This document shows, piece by piece, positions 34,937 through 47,891 of a stretch of DNA of 64,000 nt. How positions within the stretch are numbered: position 1 is the stretch's first letter; each line of letters opens with the position of its first letter. Location of the stretch: contig BJKQ01000008.1 of NCBI GenBank assembly GCA_006538405.1, positions 2,480,001 through 2,544,000 of the forward strand. Reading direction: 5' to 3'. The stretch comes from Hansfordia pulvinata (lineage: Eukaryota; Ascomycota; Sordariomycetes; Xylariales). A program made the translations under genes and the position numbers. The notes beneath the pieces are model-generated. The model saw only the letters and a list, made by a program, of their open reading frames with translations. It ran no database searches and was not told the DNA's origin.

Positions 34937-36990
34937 TTGTCTGAAAGGGGGCGGATGTTGACTGCAGGAACGCAGGACCCGCGTCGTAGATCTGACCTGC
35001 ATTGCATTCTGGCCTGTTTTCCCGCCCATCCGTGCACATACAGACAGTATTACACGCCCACCGCGACGCTCATGCCCACACACACACACACCACCCGCTA
35101 CCTCGGCCCTTGGTGACGGCCGTAAGCTCAGGGTAGTATCTACTCGTACCTAGGTAGCTACGAGTAGTGTGCTCTGGGTGGCTGCTGGCATCGCTCAGGC
35201 GGGACGGGGGACTGCTTACTCGTATCTTCGCAAATGCAAGTGGTGTTGCATTCCGCCTTTTAAGGTCCCCCCCCCCCCACCCCCGACTGAATTCCCACCC
35301 AGCAAAATACGAGCCAGTAGGGTACTCTGACTTCGCAGGTATTTTTTGAGGGATGAAGACATAGGGCATGAACACGTCCGAGTATGCACCGAGGCGACCG
35401 CGCCGTGCCAACGAAAATCAGGGGTCCTCCCCGGGTCGAGCGACAGAGAAATGGATGTCTACTCGTGCGCTGCGAGCACGGCAGCGAAGGGGACGATAGA
35501 TCGTAGCTGAAGGGGAGCAGTAGAAAAAGAAACGAAAAAAAAGCGGCTCGAAAGGAGGAAAAAGTAAAGGGAGTCTGGGCCCCTGGTTTTGACAGGACCC
35601 TGTTTTTTCCTGACAAAAGCCCCCATTCACTTCTCCTTGCATCTGGTGTCAAGGTGTTGTTACTGGTATGCTGCTGTCCTGGGTCCTTGTTTTCTTCTTG
35701 ACTGTTTGGCCGCCGCCACACGCGTCCCTGCTCCGTCTTCGGCCTTGTGCAGTCGCCGGGCCGCTGTTGCAGTGGGCATGACCCGGGACTTCGGCGAGCA
35801 GAAATGTATCAGTGGGCTCAGAGATTACTTGAAGGGAAACCGGGGAGCCCGAATCCAGACGGGGGCATGTTCGGTCGGTCCACGGGGGGGCTTCCAAGGG
35901 GTATGAGGCGGTATCCCACTCGACGTGCGGGTTTTTGACTTGTTTCAATGCGTGTGAAAACAGGAGGGGGGAATAGCGACGGCGATCAGCAGGTACGAGT
36001 AGACCCCAACGGTGTGTAAGGGCGAGTACTCGGCTTGTCCTGCACCTCGACGATGGCTTGCGTTCAGTGCCTAGGGTGGTGAGTGGCAGTGATCCGCACG
36101 CGCCTGTCAAGAAACACGCCCCCTTCCCCATTCCCCCTTTCTGCTCTGCGCGAGAGTGATGTCGCCCGTGCAGTTGGGGTGAGCACGGGCAGGTTAGGTG
36201 TTCAGAGAGAAGGAAAAGAGGGGGGTGCGGCGTGGCGAGCATGCCTGGGGTAAGCCGCAAACATTGAAAGATCGTCCGGGATTTGGCGATATCAAGGCAT
36301 TCGTGTAGAGGTAAAAGAAACAAGATGGTCTTTTATCTCGATGTATGTCTGTCAGGCTCAAAGGTGAGAGGATGGAGAGGCAGGGAGGAGGGGAGGGGCA
36401 TCCGGCTGGTTTATATTTTCCGATTATTCATCATTCCTGACTGGGCCACCGCCACGATCGCCCGTCGGCCCTCTCGATTGCATCGTGCCCGGTGGTGCAC
36501 CCGCTGGTCCTTTCTGGTTTTTGATACATCTGAGACAGCCGGGCAAGGCTGTCCGGCTGACTGCCGGTCCTGCCACGAGGTCAGGGATGCTGCCCTTCGA
36601 GGTCACGGTCTTGGGGGCTTCCCCAGAGACATTACGGAGAGACGGACGGGACATGTCGCGCATGTGCCGGTGGGCAGAAGGGCGTCTGCCACTGGGAAGC
36701 CCCTGTCAAATGCCGCAGCCACATCTGCCCGTCCTCGAGTCAGACTAGACGAATCCCCCGGCTGTGTACTGTACCCGGGGCCAGGAGACGGTAGAGAACG
36801 CCGAGGCTTTTGGAGGCCGCCGACGTTGTGCAGTCTTGTCTCAGCCCCGAGATGGCAAGACAATGGGTAAGTAGGTAAGGTAGGCAGGTAGGTACAAGTA
36901 GCAATGGGAGCAAGGAAGAAGAAAGGAGACTTCACACAAAGACATGGAACGGAACGGAGAGAGCCACTGGAGGGGGTTCGGCGACCAGGT

Positions 36991-37036
<46 letters not shown>
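36991..37036 (+). repeat. (AG)n microsatellite
   Basis: About 23 AG units in a row, followed by GGGAGAGGGAGGGGG. Confidence 0.95.
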
Positions 37037-37050
<14 letters not shown>

Positions 37051-38445
37051 GAAAGGGCAGCTTGACCAAACCTAGGCCTGCTTGCATGTCCTGTCAGGAA
37101 TGGCAGTGCGTGCCTGCCTTCTGTATTACATACGCGTACGAGTAGGCAGGAGCCCTATGGATGGCGCTCTTTCAAAGACAAAGACAGACGCCAGATGAGA
37201 TCTGACATCTCGAGCCACTAAGGGACCATTGAGTCTGTCTTCATATCTGCCAGGTATATACGTGTACTTAGGTATTTCCCACTCACCTCCAGCGCCTACG
37301 GTACACACGCGCGGGTATACCTAAGGTAGGTAGGTAGATGCCTACGTGATAGTAAAACACCGTCGTCCGGAAAATATGGATTCGTATGGGTGCCGCCTGC
37401 CGGCCAAGTACTCGAAAGAAGCCTCAATATACAGCAGGTGACTCGGGCCTGCTCGTATTCTCCGAGCACCTAAAGCTCTTGCTGCCATTCGACGATGCCC
37501 TAGTTGCACTTTTCGAGACCATCACATCCTCGAGCAAATGCTTGAGAATGGCTACCACAGCCCGTGGCATACTAATACCTGAATTGATCCCCCCGCCCGG
37601 CTCATCTTCGGGAGGTACGAGTACATGTAATTAGGTAGGTTAGGTAGGTTAGGTAGGTAGGTTAGCAGGTAGGTAGCTACGAGTATGCATCCTGCAGCAG
37701 CACCCCGCAGACCCGACGGTGCTTCGTAAGGTTGAGCACTCCATGGTAGTCCTGCGGGCTGCAGTGTCTGCGTGGCAGCTCTTCACGGCCGCCTCGTGTC
37801 GCCCTCGTGTAAACCCCACGGATCGTGGGCCACCATGAGGGGCGCCGACGCCTAGCCACGGCTCAGCAGCCACTCACCAGCTTCACCTCCTAAGCCCTCC
37901 CCCCCGTCTTCCCGTCACGCCCTCGCAACCCCGCGCCGCCTGCTGCAAACTGAAGCGAGCTAGTTGGCTGGTGCAGTGCCTGCTGATAAGCACGTGCGAT
38001 GGCGCCGGCGATCGCAACGCGGGGCAGCCATTCGTGCAAGCGCGGCCCCTGTCACCCCTCCCCGATTGTCACACTGCAACGCCGCCGAAGAATACCCGCC
38101 CGATGCCAACATCCCAATGACATGAGTCAGATCAGGAAGCTTGGCTACCGCATTCGAGGCCACCGTCGTTGAAGCTCGGCTAACTACCCGGTCACTGGCT
38201 ACAGATTCGTCCTTGTCTGCATTAAGCTGCTCCTCGAAACGAAATGAACTGCGACGTAAGCGAGGGGCGGCAGGCAGCGAAGGACAGCGTCAAAAGCCGT
38301 TCGTGTATAAAAGCCACCATGTGCTTCTCCGAAAGCACGCAGCATACGTAGGCAAACACGTCCCTGGCAGCACCGTACCACCCGAGAAAATAGAATTAGG
38401 GACTGCCCAGTTTCCGACACCAACGCCGTCGCTCCCACTGTAATC

Positions 38446-39148
38446 ATGTCTTTCTCCCTCGAGGCGGCCCCCAACACGGATATTTGGAGAAAGCCGCCGG
38501 GAACCAATGTCTGGATAGGTGTGTGCATATGCCAATATTGGGAATTCCGTTCCTGAGACTGTCCTCCGCCTGTCGCATCCCTCCAGCTCGCTCACCACTT
38601 CCATGCTCACAGCACCCGTGTCTCGGACCGAGTCCGGCCCCCTGAGCAAGTTCCGCTCAGCACGCACCACCTTCTGGGCCGATTGGACCGAGCAGTACGA
38701 CCAGGCAGGTCTGCTTCTCGTGCCACGCCGGCGCTCCTCGGTAACGACACCGGCGCAGCACTGGATCAAGACAGGTCTCGAATTCTACATGGGAGCACCG
38801 CAGTTGAGTACCGTCAACACGGAGCGCTTCGCCGACTGGAGCATAGGCCCCATCACAACCCCCATCGACCCAGCCCAGGGCATCACCATCGAAATCGTCC
38901 GGGAGGGCGACGACTCGCGCGGCAAGAGCGCCTGGATATATCAGCTGGTGGTCGATCCGAATGGCTCAGGCGACGTCAAGCAGCGAATCCCGCTTCGAGA
39001 GATATGCTGGATCTTCGCGGACGAGCACGAGGGCGGCGGCGATGAGTGGGTCATCGATGTGAGCCCCCTCGTTGCACGACCCGAGAAGTCGGCCACCGGC
39101 CCGCTCAGGGTCAATTTTTCTGAGTTTCGAGTCGAATGGCTGCACTGA
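38446..39148 (+). CDS. DUF1349 family protein (concanavalin-like fold expected)
   Basis: Two exons, 38446-38518 and 38613-39148, give 202 residues, the normal size for fungal DUF1349 proteins (YeeD-like). The 94-base intron has GTGTGT and CTCACAG and both sides share phase 1. The N-terminus MSFSLEAAPNTDIWRKPPGT leads into PLSKFRSARTTFWADWTEQYDQ, then WIKTGLEFYMGAPQLSTV, WSIGPI, and IWIYQ-like SAWIYQLVV, ending SEFRVEWLH. There is no signal peptide, so it is probably cytosolic. The family is structurally related to beta-sandwich carbohydrate-binding folds; a biochemical role is not established. It runs tail to tail with the methyltransferase gene, with 162 bases between the stop codons. Confidence 0.9.
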
Positions 39149-39310
39149 AGGAATATTATCGTCTTATTCTTCAAAGGGGGTATCCATATAAATCTAAGCT
39201 GCTGTGTGGCGAATCGGAATCTTGCGTGCAGAGCCTGATTCTCTAGGCTGTGAAGGGTCGAGTGAGCCCTCTCGCAAGCAGTTCCAGCTTGCAAGGGCGG
39301 CGTTCGACAA

Positions 39311-41389
39311 TCAGGACGAATCCAGAGGTTTTCTTGCGTACACCAGGCGATGAGGACAATAGGCATGGACCTTCTTACTGCGGACCTCTCGTCGAAACAT
39401 GGCCAGAAAGACACGCATTTCGTCGATTGACCCGTTGGTAACATCGAACCATGCTTGCATGAAGTAACCTGAACAGACAGGCATTAGTAACTTGGAGAAA
39501 TTTGTTGGAAGATCTGTGAACCAGACCCCTTGTGAAACGTGACGATTCTTACCTTCCATGTCCATAAGCAGGCAGTCGAGCGCAATACGCCCAATCATCA
39601 GAGCCTCTTCTTCGACGGGCCACTACACAATGTTAGCAACAAAGTATTCGTCGTGGTAACAACCGTAGAAAGCGGTGATTGGGAGCGTGGAGGGACACTG
39701 AAAATCATTTGACGGTCGTATCAAGGCGAGGCGACACATACTGTACCAACAGGTGACTGGAAATGTAGTTAGCTAACGTCCAGGCTGCTATTTTCAAGAC
39801 GATACTTACTTTGAACTCCTTGACGACTAAATTTTCGAACCCCGCCGCTTCCATGCCCGGGATCTGCACATTTTCTGCCACCGGCCGGAACGTTCGGCCT
39901 GACCTGTGGCCGCACTCTTCCCAGATCCTCCTCCACTCGAGGATGGGGCTGTCGTCGGATATTGAGCCGTCGTCGCAGAGGAACGAGTTGTCCATTTCGA
40001 AGTGCTCGATATATCCGCCGGGCTTCAGGGCCCTGTAAGCCTGTCGGTATAGTTTATTCCAGTCCCGTATTGATCCTATCACTGTAAATCGAGCCGTCAG
40101 ACATGCTGGTCCTTGTGTTGTGTATTATACAGCACTTGCGATCCTGATCACGCCGAGAAAAGGTGTATAGGCCAAGATGCGTGCCTTTGAGAGGGTTTGA
40201 AGACCAGGGCCAACTTACTCTGGCGCAAGTGAATGAAGTCAAACGTATTTTCAGGCCACTACCACGCATCGTCAGCTTCTGATTGCCCAACCTCGCGCCG
40301 GACGACGCCTCATCTGCCCAGAGGGGCTCGAGGATATGCGCACCGTCCATTCATCTTCGGCATTATCGATTTCAAAACTGCAATTTGTTGGAACCCATCT
40401 GGGTTGAATTGGTGACAAGTCGGTGCCAGTCACTATAGCCGATGGGTATTCGTCGGCGAAATCTCTGGTAGGGCGTCAATATGGTCAATGTCGCGAGTGA
40501 GCTAGGTGGCTGAGTAGCTGTTTGGCTTACATGGCCCAGTGTCCGGAGCCTGTTCCGAGGTCAAGCGCTCGCTGCTAAGGCTTAGTACATGTATGAATGC
40601 GACGTGATGACTGGCGAAATAGGTACAAGCTGTGCGTACCCCGATGGTTTGGCTGAGGGGTGCGAGGTGCAACCTCCCGCCCAGGAGAAGTGTGAAAAGT
40701 TGATGGCTGTGCCGGAAATATTAGCCCGTTGGATCACGAGCGGGTCAGTGGGTGCAAGTATCTTACTGCTCAAACATGGATTGGATGCCTTCTTCGTCGT
40801 TGGGCGCCCAGCACTGGGTATATCTGTGGAAAGTCCGGCCGCTGCGGTGGACGTGCGTGGTCAGCCAGGGTTCAATGCCCAGCGCGCGCGACACTCGGTG
40901 CAGACACGGGTAGCCTGCAACCGCCGCTCGAAAGCCTGGGGGGCAAGTTTCGCGCCGCCGTGGACGATGCGCCGCGCGCCGCACCTGGGAGCAAGAAGAG
41001 GGGAACAGCCGGAAGATTGGCTCAACCAAGAGAAGGCGGGACATACTTCAATGTTCGATACTGGATCATGCCCGTTTCAATGGACGTTGTGGAATCTGGC
41101 CTGCTTCAAAGATAGCATGGTCAGAAGCTGCAAGCAGACAGCCGGCAGGCCTGGGCCGCGCGCATCAGGGAAGGTGATGCTCACATGTCGTCGCCAATGG
41201 CCGAGTCGTCGTCGCTGTCGTCAGCCAGCGGACCGGCCAGCTCGGCCAGCTGAGGCTGTGGAGAGTCATCGTACTGCCAGGGTCAGTGAGTTGGGAATGG
41301 CCTCACCGTGGCCCCGAAAGGGGAGCGGGAGTAGTCTGATTGCTTACCTGGGCCGCGTGAGGCGCGGCGAGGGGTGTCTCGGAGGCCAT
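39311..41389 (-). CDS. LaeA-like SAM-dependent methyltransferase, twelve exons
   Basis: Exons on the minus strand: 41389-41348, 41273-41185, 41100-41047, 40841-40767, 40706-40640, 40574-40531, 40464-40344, 40258-40219, 40081-39810, 39756-39742, 39622-39553, 39468-39311. They sum to 1047 bases, 348 residues, with every junction in phase and GT-AG throughout. One exon is only 15 bases (SPVGT). The N-terminus is acidic ([12 protein letters not shown]), as in LaeA relatives. [18 protein letters not shown] and [10 protein letters not shown] precede motif [14 protein letters not shown], at about 112-124. [20 protein letters not shown] supplies the acidic residue (about 139) expected to bind the ribose of [33 protein letters not shown] and [19 protein letters not shown] are typical of the group. 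The C-terminus [14 protein letters not shown] closes the Rossmann fold. LaeA-type proteins influence secondary metabolism and development, while many paralogues have unknown substrates. No biosynthetic cluster adjoins it. Confidence 0.92.
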
Positions 41390-41432
41390 GGACGCTTTGC
41401 AGCAGACCAGAGGGGTCCTTCAGGCCGTGGAA

Positions 41433-41455
41433 GGGGGGGGGGGGGGGGGGGGGGG
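41433..41455 (+). repeat. Poly(G) tract, about 23 bases, in the methyltransferase leader/promoter
   Basis: Uninterrupted G run on the plus strand, so a C run on the sense strand, 43 bases before the ATG at 41389. Confidence 0.9.
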
Positions 41456-44400
41456 CACCAGCGTGGGGAGGGCTGTTGGGCGCGTGGGCGCGTAGGCGCT
41501 TCTCGTAGCTAAGGTAGGAGATGGTGCAGACGAGTTAGAGGGTGAGAAGCAGCGATCCGGGTCCGTTTCGATCGGTACGGCGGCGAGGAGCAATGGGCAT
41601 CGCGAGGAGTGGTATGGGTTTGTTTGGAGCAGATCGAGGGCCTCGGGTTCGATCAGAGCAGCAGCGGCAGTGGCAGCAGCAGCACACGTTGGGTGGTATG
41701 CATGCCGGTCTTTGACCTGGATCTGGCCCGGGATGTTTCTGTCCTTCTTCTCTCTTTCTTCTTCTTTTTATTCTTCTTTTTATTCTTCTGCTCCTTCCTC
41801 CCTGCTCGCGTTTGTCTGGGTCGTGTGCTTATCCTACTTCTCTGTCGTGGCCGCGCGAGAACACGGACCGGCTGTCTGGCTTGCAGGTGCTCCTCCAGGC
41901 TATCCCAAGCTGGCCTGGCTTGGGCGGAGCTGGTATACCTAAGGTGGATGGCGAGCTAACCGAGCTGACGCGACCTATCTGGAGCCGACCTGAGAGCAGC
42001 AGCCGAACCGGAGAGGGGCCCAGGGCAGGGTCGAAGAACTTTGCGCCTGGCGGGACAAGGCGGAGCCGACGGCGGGATGACTGGAGCAAGGCAGAGAGCG
42101 AAGCAAAAAGCAGGGGAGGATTGGAAGAGGGCAAGGCAGGCAGGGTTCGGAGTAGGGTAGGTACGAAAGGTAGGTAGACTGGTAGGGTAAGTGGGCAGTT
42201 AGGTAAGGCAAGGTAAGGTGAGGTAAGGTAGGTAGGTAGATACAGGTAAAGGTGTGTAGGTAGGGTAGGGCCGGGGGTTACGGAGGGCGGCGGCGACAGG
42301 GAATAGCTGGGCAAGGCAGCTGGAACTGGAGCACGCGGAACGGGGCACCGCGTGGCAGAGCCGTGCAGCGGAATGGATTGATTGGGATGCGATCAAATGC
42401 AAGCAAGATCAGAAGGAGCCAAGGCAGGCAGGCCAGTTCAGGTTGTCAGCCGAGCAAGACCGACCGATGAGGACGTTCTGGAAGGGCAGGCCGCTCCAGT
42501 AATAAAATACGGACCGCCAGCGTCGTTGTGGGGATCAGGTTGGGGATGGTCACCTCCATCGATGGTAGTAGGTACTCCAGCTGTAGGTACGCGTAGCCTC
42601 CAGAGCTAAGGTGGGCAGGTACCTACCTACTTACCTCAATTCCTCACTTTCATACCCTTTCCCCTCCCCTCCCCTCGGAGGTTTCTCATCGGGGTCGGTG
42701 GACAGGTATCCCAGTGTGCGGGCAGGCTTGGATTGGAAGGGTGCGCGGAGGTAGGACCTGATACATGTATATGTCAAGTCGGGCCTCAGTCAAGTCAGGT
42801 CTAGCAAGTGTCCGGTCCAATTCAATATTCCAAGGTTAGGTAGGTATGGATGTCGCGTCGGATGGAGGTGAGGCCAGGCAAGCCACACACCCAAAGCAAG
42901 ATAAGGTACCTCGCGACCTGTCCGTGTAAGGTCCATATTTCCATATAAAGTACTTGCGGTGTGTCCCCAGAGAAGCCGACAGAGCGGAAAGAGTCAACTT
43001 CATAAATACATGCGGAGTATGTAAAACCAAAGCAACGAGGGACCTCGCCAACGCGGGTACCTCTGAAAAGGGCTGTCTGGTCGTGATCTTATGGCCTTCA
43101 TGCTGCGCAGGTCACGAACACACCAGGGTGCAGATCGTGAGGTGGCCACCGGCGGCGGCAATGGATCCGCCAGCGATGATTTGCCAGCGATACTTTAAAT
43201 CAGTAGGCAGTACTTTACGATGCCTCAGTCCCGTCTAGCCTCTACATAGGTACGAGTACCGCGATAGGTCAGATGTGTGCGACGGATACCTTGCATGTAG
43301 GTAGGTACCTCAAGTACCCGCACACACACCCAAAGCTGCGCAGGCAGGCACGAGTAATAATATCCATCCATCCATGGATGGCAAGTGCGGATGGGTAGCA
43401 GCCAAGGTATGGACAGGCAGGCGCTGCTATGAGCCGGGATAGGAGTTGGTGGGCGGAGACCGGAGACCGGAGACTGGTGGTAGGCAGTCAGACGGACACA
43501 AGCAGATACTCGACCTGGTTAGGCTTGTTCGTTCCTCTCTTTTCCTTTCTTATTACTCCGTACATATCATCCTGAGCACCCACGCACGCCACGGCACCCA
43601 CTCGACTGGACTTGACATGTCCTGACCCAACATGACCTATCTGTCTTTTCTGACCTATCCCGGCGATCCATGCGGCATCTGATTGGTTCATAATACCGGT
43701 ACTGCTCGAATTTGCAAGCCAGACCCCGGCCTGGCCACGTTCTCCTTGCGTTATCCTCTTTCCCCCTCTTTGATACGTCTTGAGCCCGAAGACCTCGTCA
43801 TAGTGCCCATTATGGCACTCGACGGACAGCCAGGAGGCCAAACAGGCACAGGAATCACTGGCTTCCATGGAGCCCACGGCCTCCACTCGTATCTCACCTA
43901 CACGACCGATGCAGACGTCCGGTCAGAGGGGCGGGAAAACTGCCGGCGGGTTTTGCGAGTAGCTGGCTTGGCCTGCCTGGAACCGTTGTTTGCAGCACCT
44001 GGGCAGCGTCCAGTGTAGGAAAGGCTAGGGTAAGACGGGGCCTACCTGCCGAGGAGGCCCTGGTAGGGGTGCCGTTAGGGACATTGAAAACACATTCATC
44101 CGTAAATCGAGGACTTGGAACAGTCATCAAACACCCCTTCTGGTCCATGTCCCTCTGCATCGCTGTCTTACCCTGCGCATGCGAGTGTGTGAGACCAGGC
44201 CGAGAAGGGAACCCGGTCCACTAGAACAGACATTCGAGCTGGCGAGAATCGCATCCCGAGATCCCACGGCGCTGAGGCAATCTCCAGGTTCTGCATTCGC
44301 CAGATTCGGATCGGACGATGTGTACGAGTACATCATTCAGTCAGTCACTCGCTCACGGCACAGGCTGTGATGCTACCACCACGCACGTCCATGACCCTGC

Positions 44401-45390
44401 CGTACGCGTACTTGATCCTCCGGTGAGCCCCTTTTGACACGATGGGCATCCAGGTGAGGACGATAACTCGTACCTGGGTTGATACATGTATAACTTGCCT
44501 TACTACGGGTGGTGTACTCAAAAGATAGATACCTCCTACATTCAGGTATTTTTCTTACCTACCTAGATTTGATATTGAACATTGCACAACCCAGGGCACT
44601 CCCGTCATCGCCCTATATGTACTTGAGGTATTTGCAAACCTCACGTGGTCCAGATGGATACCTTTCACCCAAAGTACCTACTTAACCCGACCTTCCCGAA
44701 ACTTAGACCTCACCTGCAGGTAATGAATCTTCATGTTACCTAAAGAGTCGGGTGGCGCCGCGGGCAGGAACGGGTACCTACCTTACTCATACAGTACGCG
44801 GCTCACGTTCAGATGGAGGGCAAGCACGACACAGTCGTAGCACCATGTCGGCCTAATAATAAGGTATCTTTAGTATCCCATGCACGAGTAGCGGCCAAAC
44901 CTTGGTCCTTTGGGAGAGATTATGTCATCCGCCCTCGTCTCAGGCCAGCTTCAACTCGAGCCTCTATCCGTACTTGGATCTGCGCGAGCACAGGATCCGA
45001 ACGCGTCTGCGATGAGATCAACTCGGCTGAGAAGAAAAACATTGGGCGACCTGCCGGGCCGCCTCAGGAAGGAGTGCAACGCAGCACGTGCATGCAGCTA
45101 TTGCATGGATGAATGCAGGCCTGGTGCTGGACAGACGGCCGGAGACGGGTGCGTTTGGCGTGTTTGTCTGCCGCCCGCTCCATCCCACCCACCCGCTGAC
45201 TGACGACGCGACCTGACGACCTGACGACCTGACGAGCTGCGACTGCTCCTGCTTCGTACGAGTACTCGTACCCCGTGCAGCTCTGCTCCGCACGAGTCGA
45301 GTGGTGGAGGTCCTTCAACGGCTGGCGAGAGGAGGGGCGGGTCAGGGTGGAAGAGAGACGGGCTAGAGGTCACCATACTCCCCAGGCCCG

Positions 45391-45451
45391 CATGCATCCA
45401 CGCATCCACGCATCCACACATCCACGCATCCACGCACCCACACATCCATCG
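45391..45451 (+). repeat. Minisatellite, unit GCATCCAC
   Basis: About seven imperfect copies of an 8-base unit (GCATCCAC, with variants ACATCCAC and GCACCCAC). Confidence 0.85.
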
Positions 45452-47874
45452 ACCGTCCCATTGTCGCAGATGGGCTGGCTGCTGGGGTATCGAGATGAGG
45501 GTCAATCCGTGGCAGCGAGGCAGGGAAGGCCCTGCGTCTCAGTCCTGGCTCACGAACACTCCCAAGACCAGCGAGGGAGCAAGCAGCAGATGGTCATTTC
45601 ACGATGTTTTCGTACGAGAACTCGTGCCCTCAAGCACGGCGGATCCAGTGGATGTATTGGACCCCCCCCATGCTCCACGGGTGTACGGGCAGACGGATAC
45701 TCGTATTGTCTTTGCCATCCTTGGCTCCAAAACAACAGGCCTGGCGGGGAGGAAGAGGCTTTCAAGGGATCGGACTGGACGCAATTTCACGCACGCAGGC
45801 ACGTGTGCGAGCACTTTCGCCTTATTCAGAGTGTACCGAGAACGCAGTCACTCGCACGAGTACTCGTACGAGTACTCAGCAGGGGTCGGGCACCCCAGGC
45901 TAATATTGGCTAACAGGCTTATTACTCGTATCACCGCCATCTGGATTGGATGCCCAGACGAGCCCGCAAACCCCCGCCTGAAGAGACCAGAGCAGCACGG
46001 CGATCATTTCACCACTGCCGAGGTGGTACAGAGGAAGAGGCAGTCAATCTGCCAGTGGACCCGTGCGGACGTGTCGCCCGTCCGACTCGATGATCAAAAT
46101 GGATCGGGGGAGGGCTAGAGAGAGAGAGACAGAGAGAGAGAAAGAGAGAGACAAAGGAAGCAAGAAAGGTGAACCACCGGGCATGCGGTTCCATCCATTG
46201 CGGGGACTTTCCCGGTCAGCCAGCTGAAATCACCCGGTTCGAGGCAAATTGCCTGAGGCGAGGCCCAGCTGAAGACGCGGCATGGCCACTGGTGCGGGCT
46301 GGGACGCGTGGATTATGCGGGTAGGGCCTGCTCTGCCTCTTCTCTGCCTCTTCTCACCCCTTCTGCCAAGCTCTCTGGCCGGTCTGCGGAGCACTCGTCA
46401 CGGTGTGCAGAGTGGGAGGACTCGTACAGACAATGGTCTTGGATTCGCGAGCCTGGAAGCAGGTGTAATACATGCATAAGATACGAGAAGAGGACCCTTG
46501 CTGTTCCCTGTTCCAGAGCAGCCAGGGTTCACTGCTGATGAGAGGTTGTGTCTGGCTGGCCTAGCCAAGCCCGACGTGCATCTACCTGGGGCGGAGAGCG
46601 CCTGACCTCGCTGTGGCAGACAAGGTGTTCCACGCGATTGCAAGCGCACCCAGGATCGTAGAACACAGCTGGAACATCCACGGAACACCCCGTCGATGTG
46701 GACCGCGGGGCGCTTGCGAACACACTAATCACTTTGCCACAGCCGGCCAGGTCTGTCGGGGTGCTTACGGAGTATAGCTGCTTAACCACGAGTATCGAGG
46801 TCGGGCGTCTTGTGTCTCCGCGGGAGAAAATGGCTTGCTTCGGGTTGCAGCGCGCCAACCAGCCGCCTTCATGCGCCGCGGATGGCAGACTCATCGGACT
46901 CATGCCCGAGCCGCCCACACTCTTCCATGCCTCTACGAGTACACGCACCTATAGAGGTGCAGGCGGGATCTCCGGTGCAGTGCATAACTGACTCTCGGCA
47001 GTCGAGTTTTTGTGTGTTTCGGCTACCTCCCTTGGGTAGGTAGTAAACACGCACTCATGCAGGGGCCAAGCACACACATCAGTGGGAAGCCCGTTCATGT
47101 GCCGTGTGTCATGCGTCATGAAGAATCAGCAGCAGTGCTCGTAGGGGGCGAGATGAATAACTTATAAGAGACCAGCAGAGGCTGGATCTCATCAACATGC
47201 TGACGAGCAAATATCCACCCACCTGCGGAACCTCAAGGCAGGATCGATGCGAGCAGCCATCAACCGCCCCGTCCACGAATTCGAAGTGCAGAGTCGATTC
47301 GGTAGATTCTCATACATTCGACAGACAAAGTTCGGGGTGAATAACGGCACCCGTTGCCCCGTACGCTTGCTCGCTCCCGCTTGGGAACACGCACCCGTCC
47401 GTTCCCTTGCTTCCTTGAGCGGCAGAAGGGGGTTTGTGGGTATGCAGAGTCCTTTTGTGCGCTTTGCGGCGTGTGTCTACCACCTATCGTTCGAGAACGA
47501 GCAGGTGCCGTTCATCGAACCCCGGGCACTGTGGCAAGGCCGAGGGCATGTTGTTATTTCCAAGCAAGCTGCTGGTAGGCGTGCCTTTGTCGAGAAAATA
47601 GTCCTCTTTGCGTAGTTGGAAACCTACCTTAGGTAGCCGGACGAACACCGGCACTTACACGATGCATTCCACGCGAGTTCACAGACATATGTCGTGCCCA
47701 CCTGCTTGAAGTCGCAATACCTCGTGACCAACATACATACCTTCAGGTACGAGTATGTTTGTCGTGAACTCTGACAAGGACAAGGCATCTTTGGAGCATG
47801 AGGTGTACCTACAAGTCAGATGATGATGGAGGTTTCCTGCACCACAGACGAACGCGACTTGGACTTGCATGAAC

Positions 47875-47891
47875 CCGCGCGCGCGCGCGCG
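47875..47891. repeat. (CG)n run
   Basis: Alternating C and G over about 17 bases, within CCCGCGCGCG...GAGTG. Such runs can adopt left-handed DNA. Confidence 0.85.

Larger units (their letters stand above)
34253..38445. other. Intergenic region rich in homopolymers and simple repeats
   Basis: No gene supported over about 4.2 kb. Holds a run of about 22 G (34915-34936), a C run of 12 (35267-35278), an AG run (about 36991-37036) and many TACGAGTA and TAGGTAGG words (35144, 35994, 37138, 37260-37340, 37616-37680). Open frames up to 224 codons (35649-36323, minus) cross these repeats and have no family resemblance. Confidence 0.5.

Noticed and set aside
35649..36323. 224-codon minus-strand frame
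   Set aside because: Overlaps open frames on the other strand and lacks any recognisable motif.
38446..41389. Idea of a secondary-metabolite cluster around the LaeA-like gene
   Set aside because: No polyketide synthase, peptide synthetase, terpene cyclase, P450 or tailoring gene within the window.
45495..46118. 207-codon plus-strand frame in the gene-free stretch
   Set aside because: Contains translated TACGAGTA palindromes (YEYSYEYS) and overlaps other equally open frames; no family pattern.
46225..46260. GGTTCGAGGC word resembling a tRNA T-arm
   Set aside because: No matching acceptor stem, D-arm or anticodon arm upstream.
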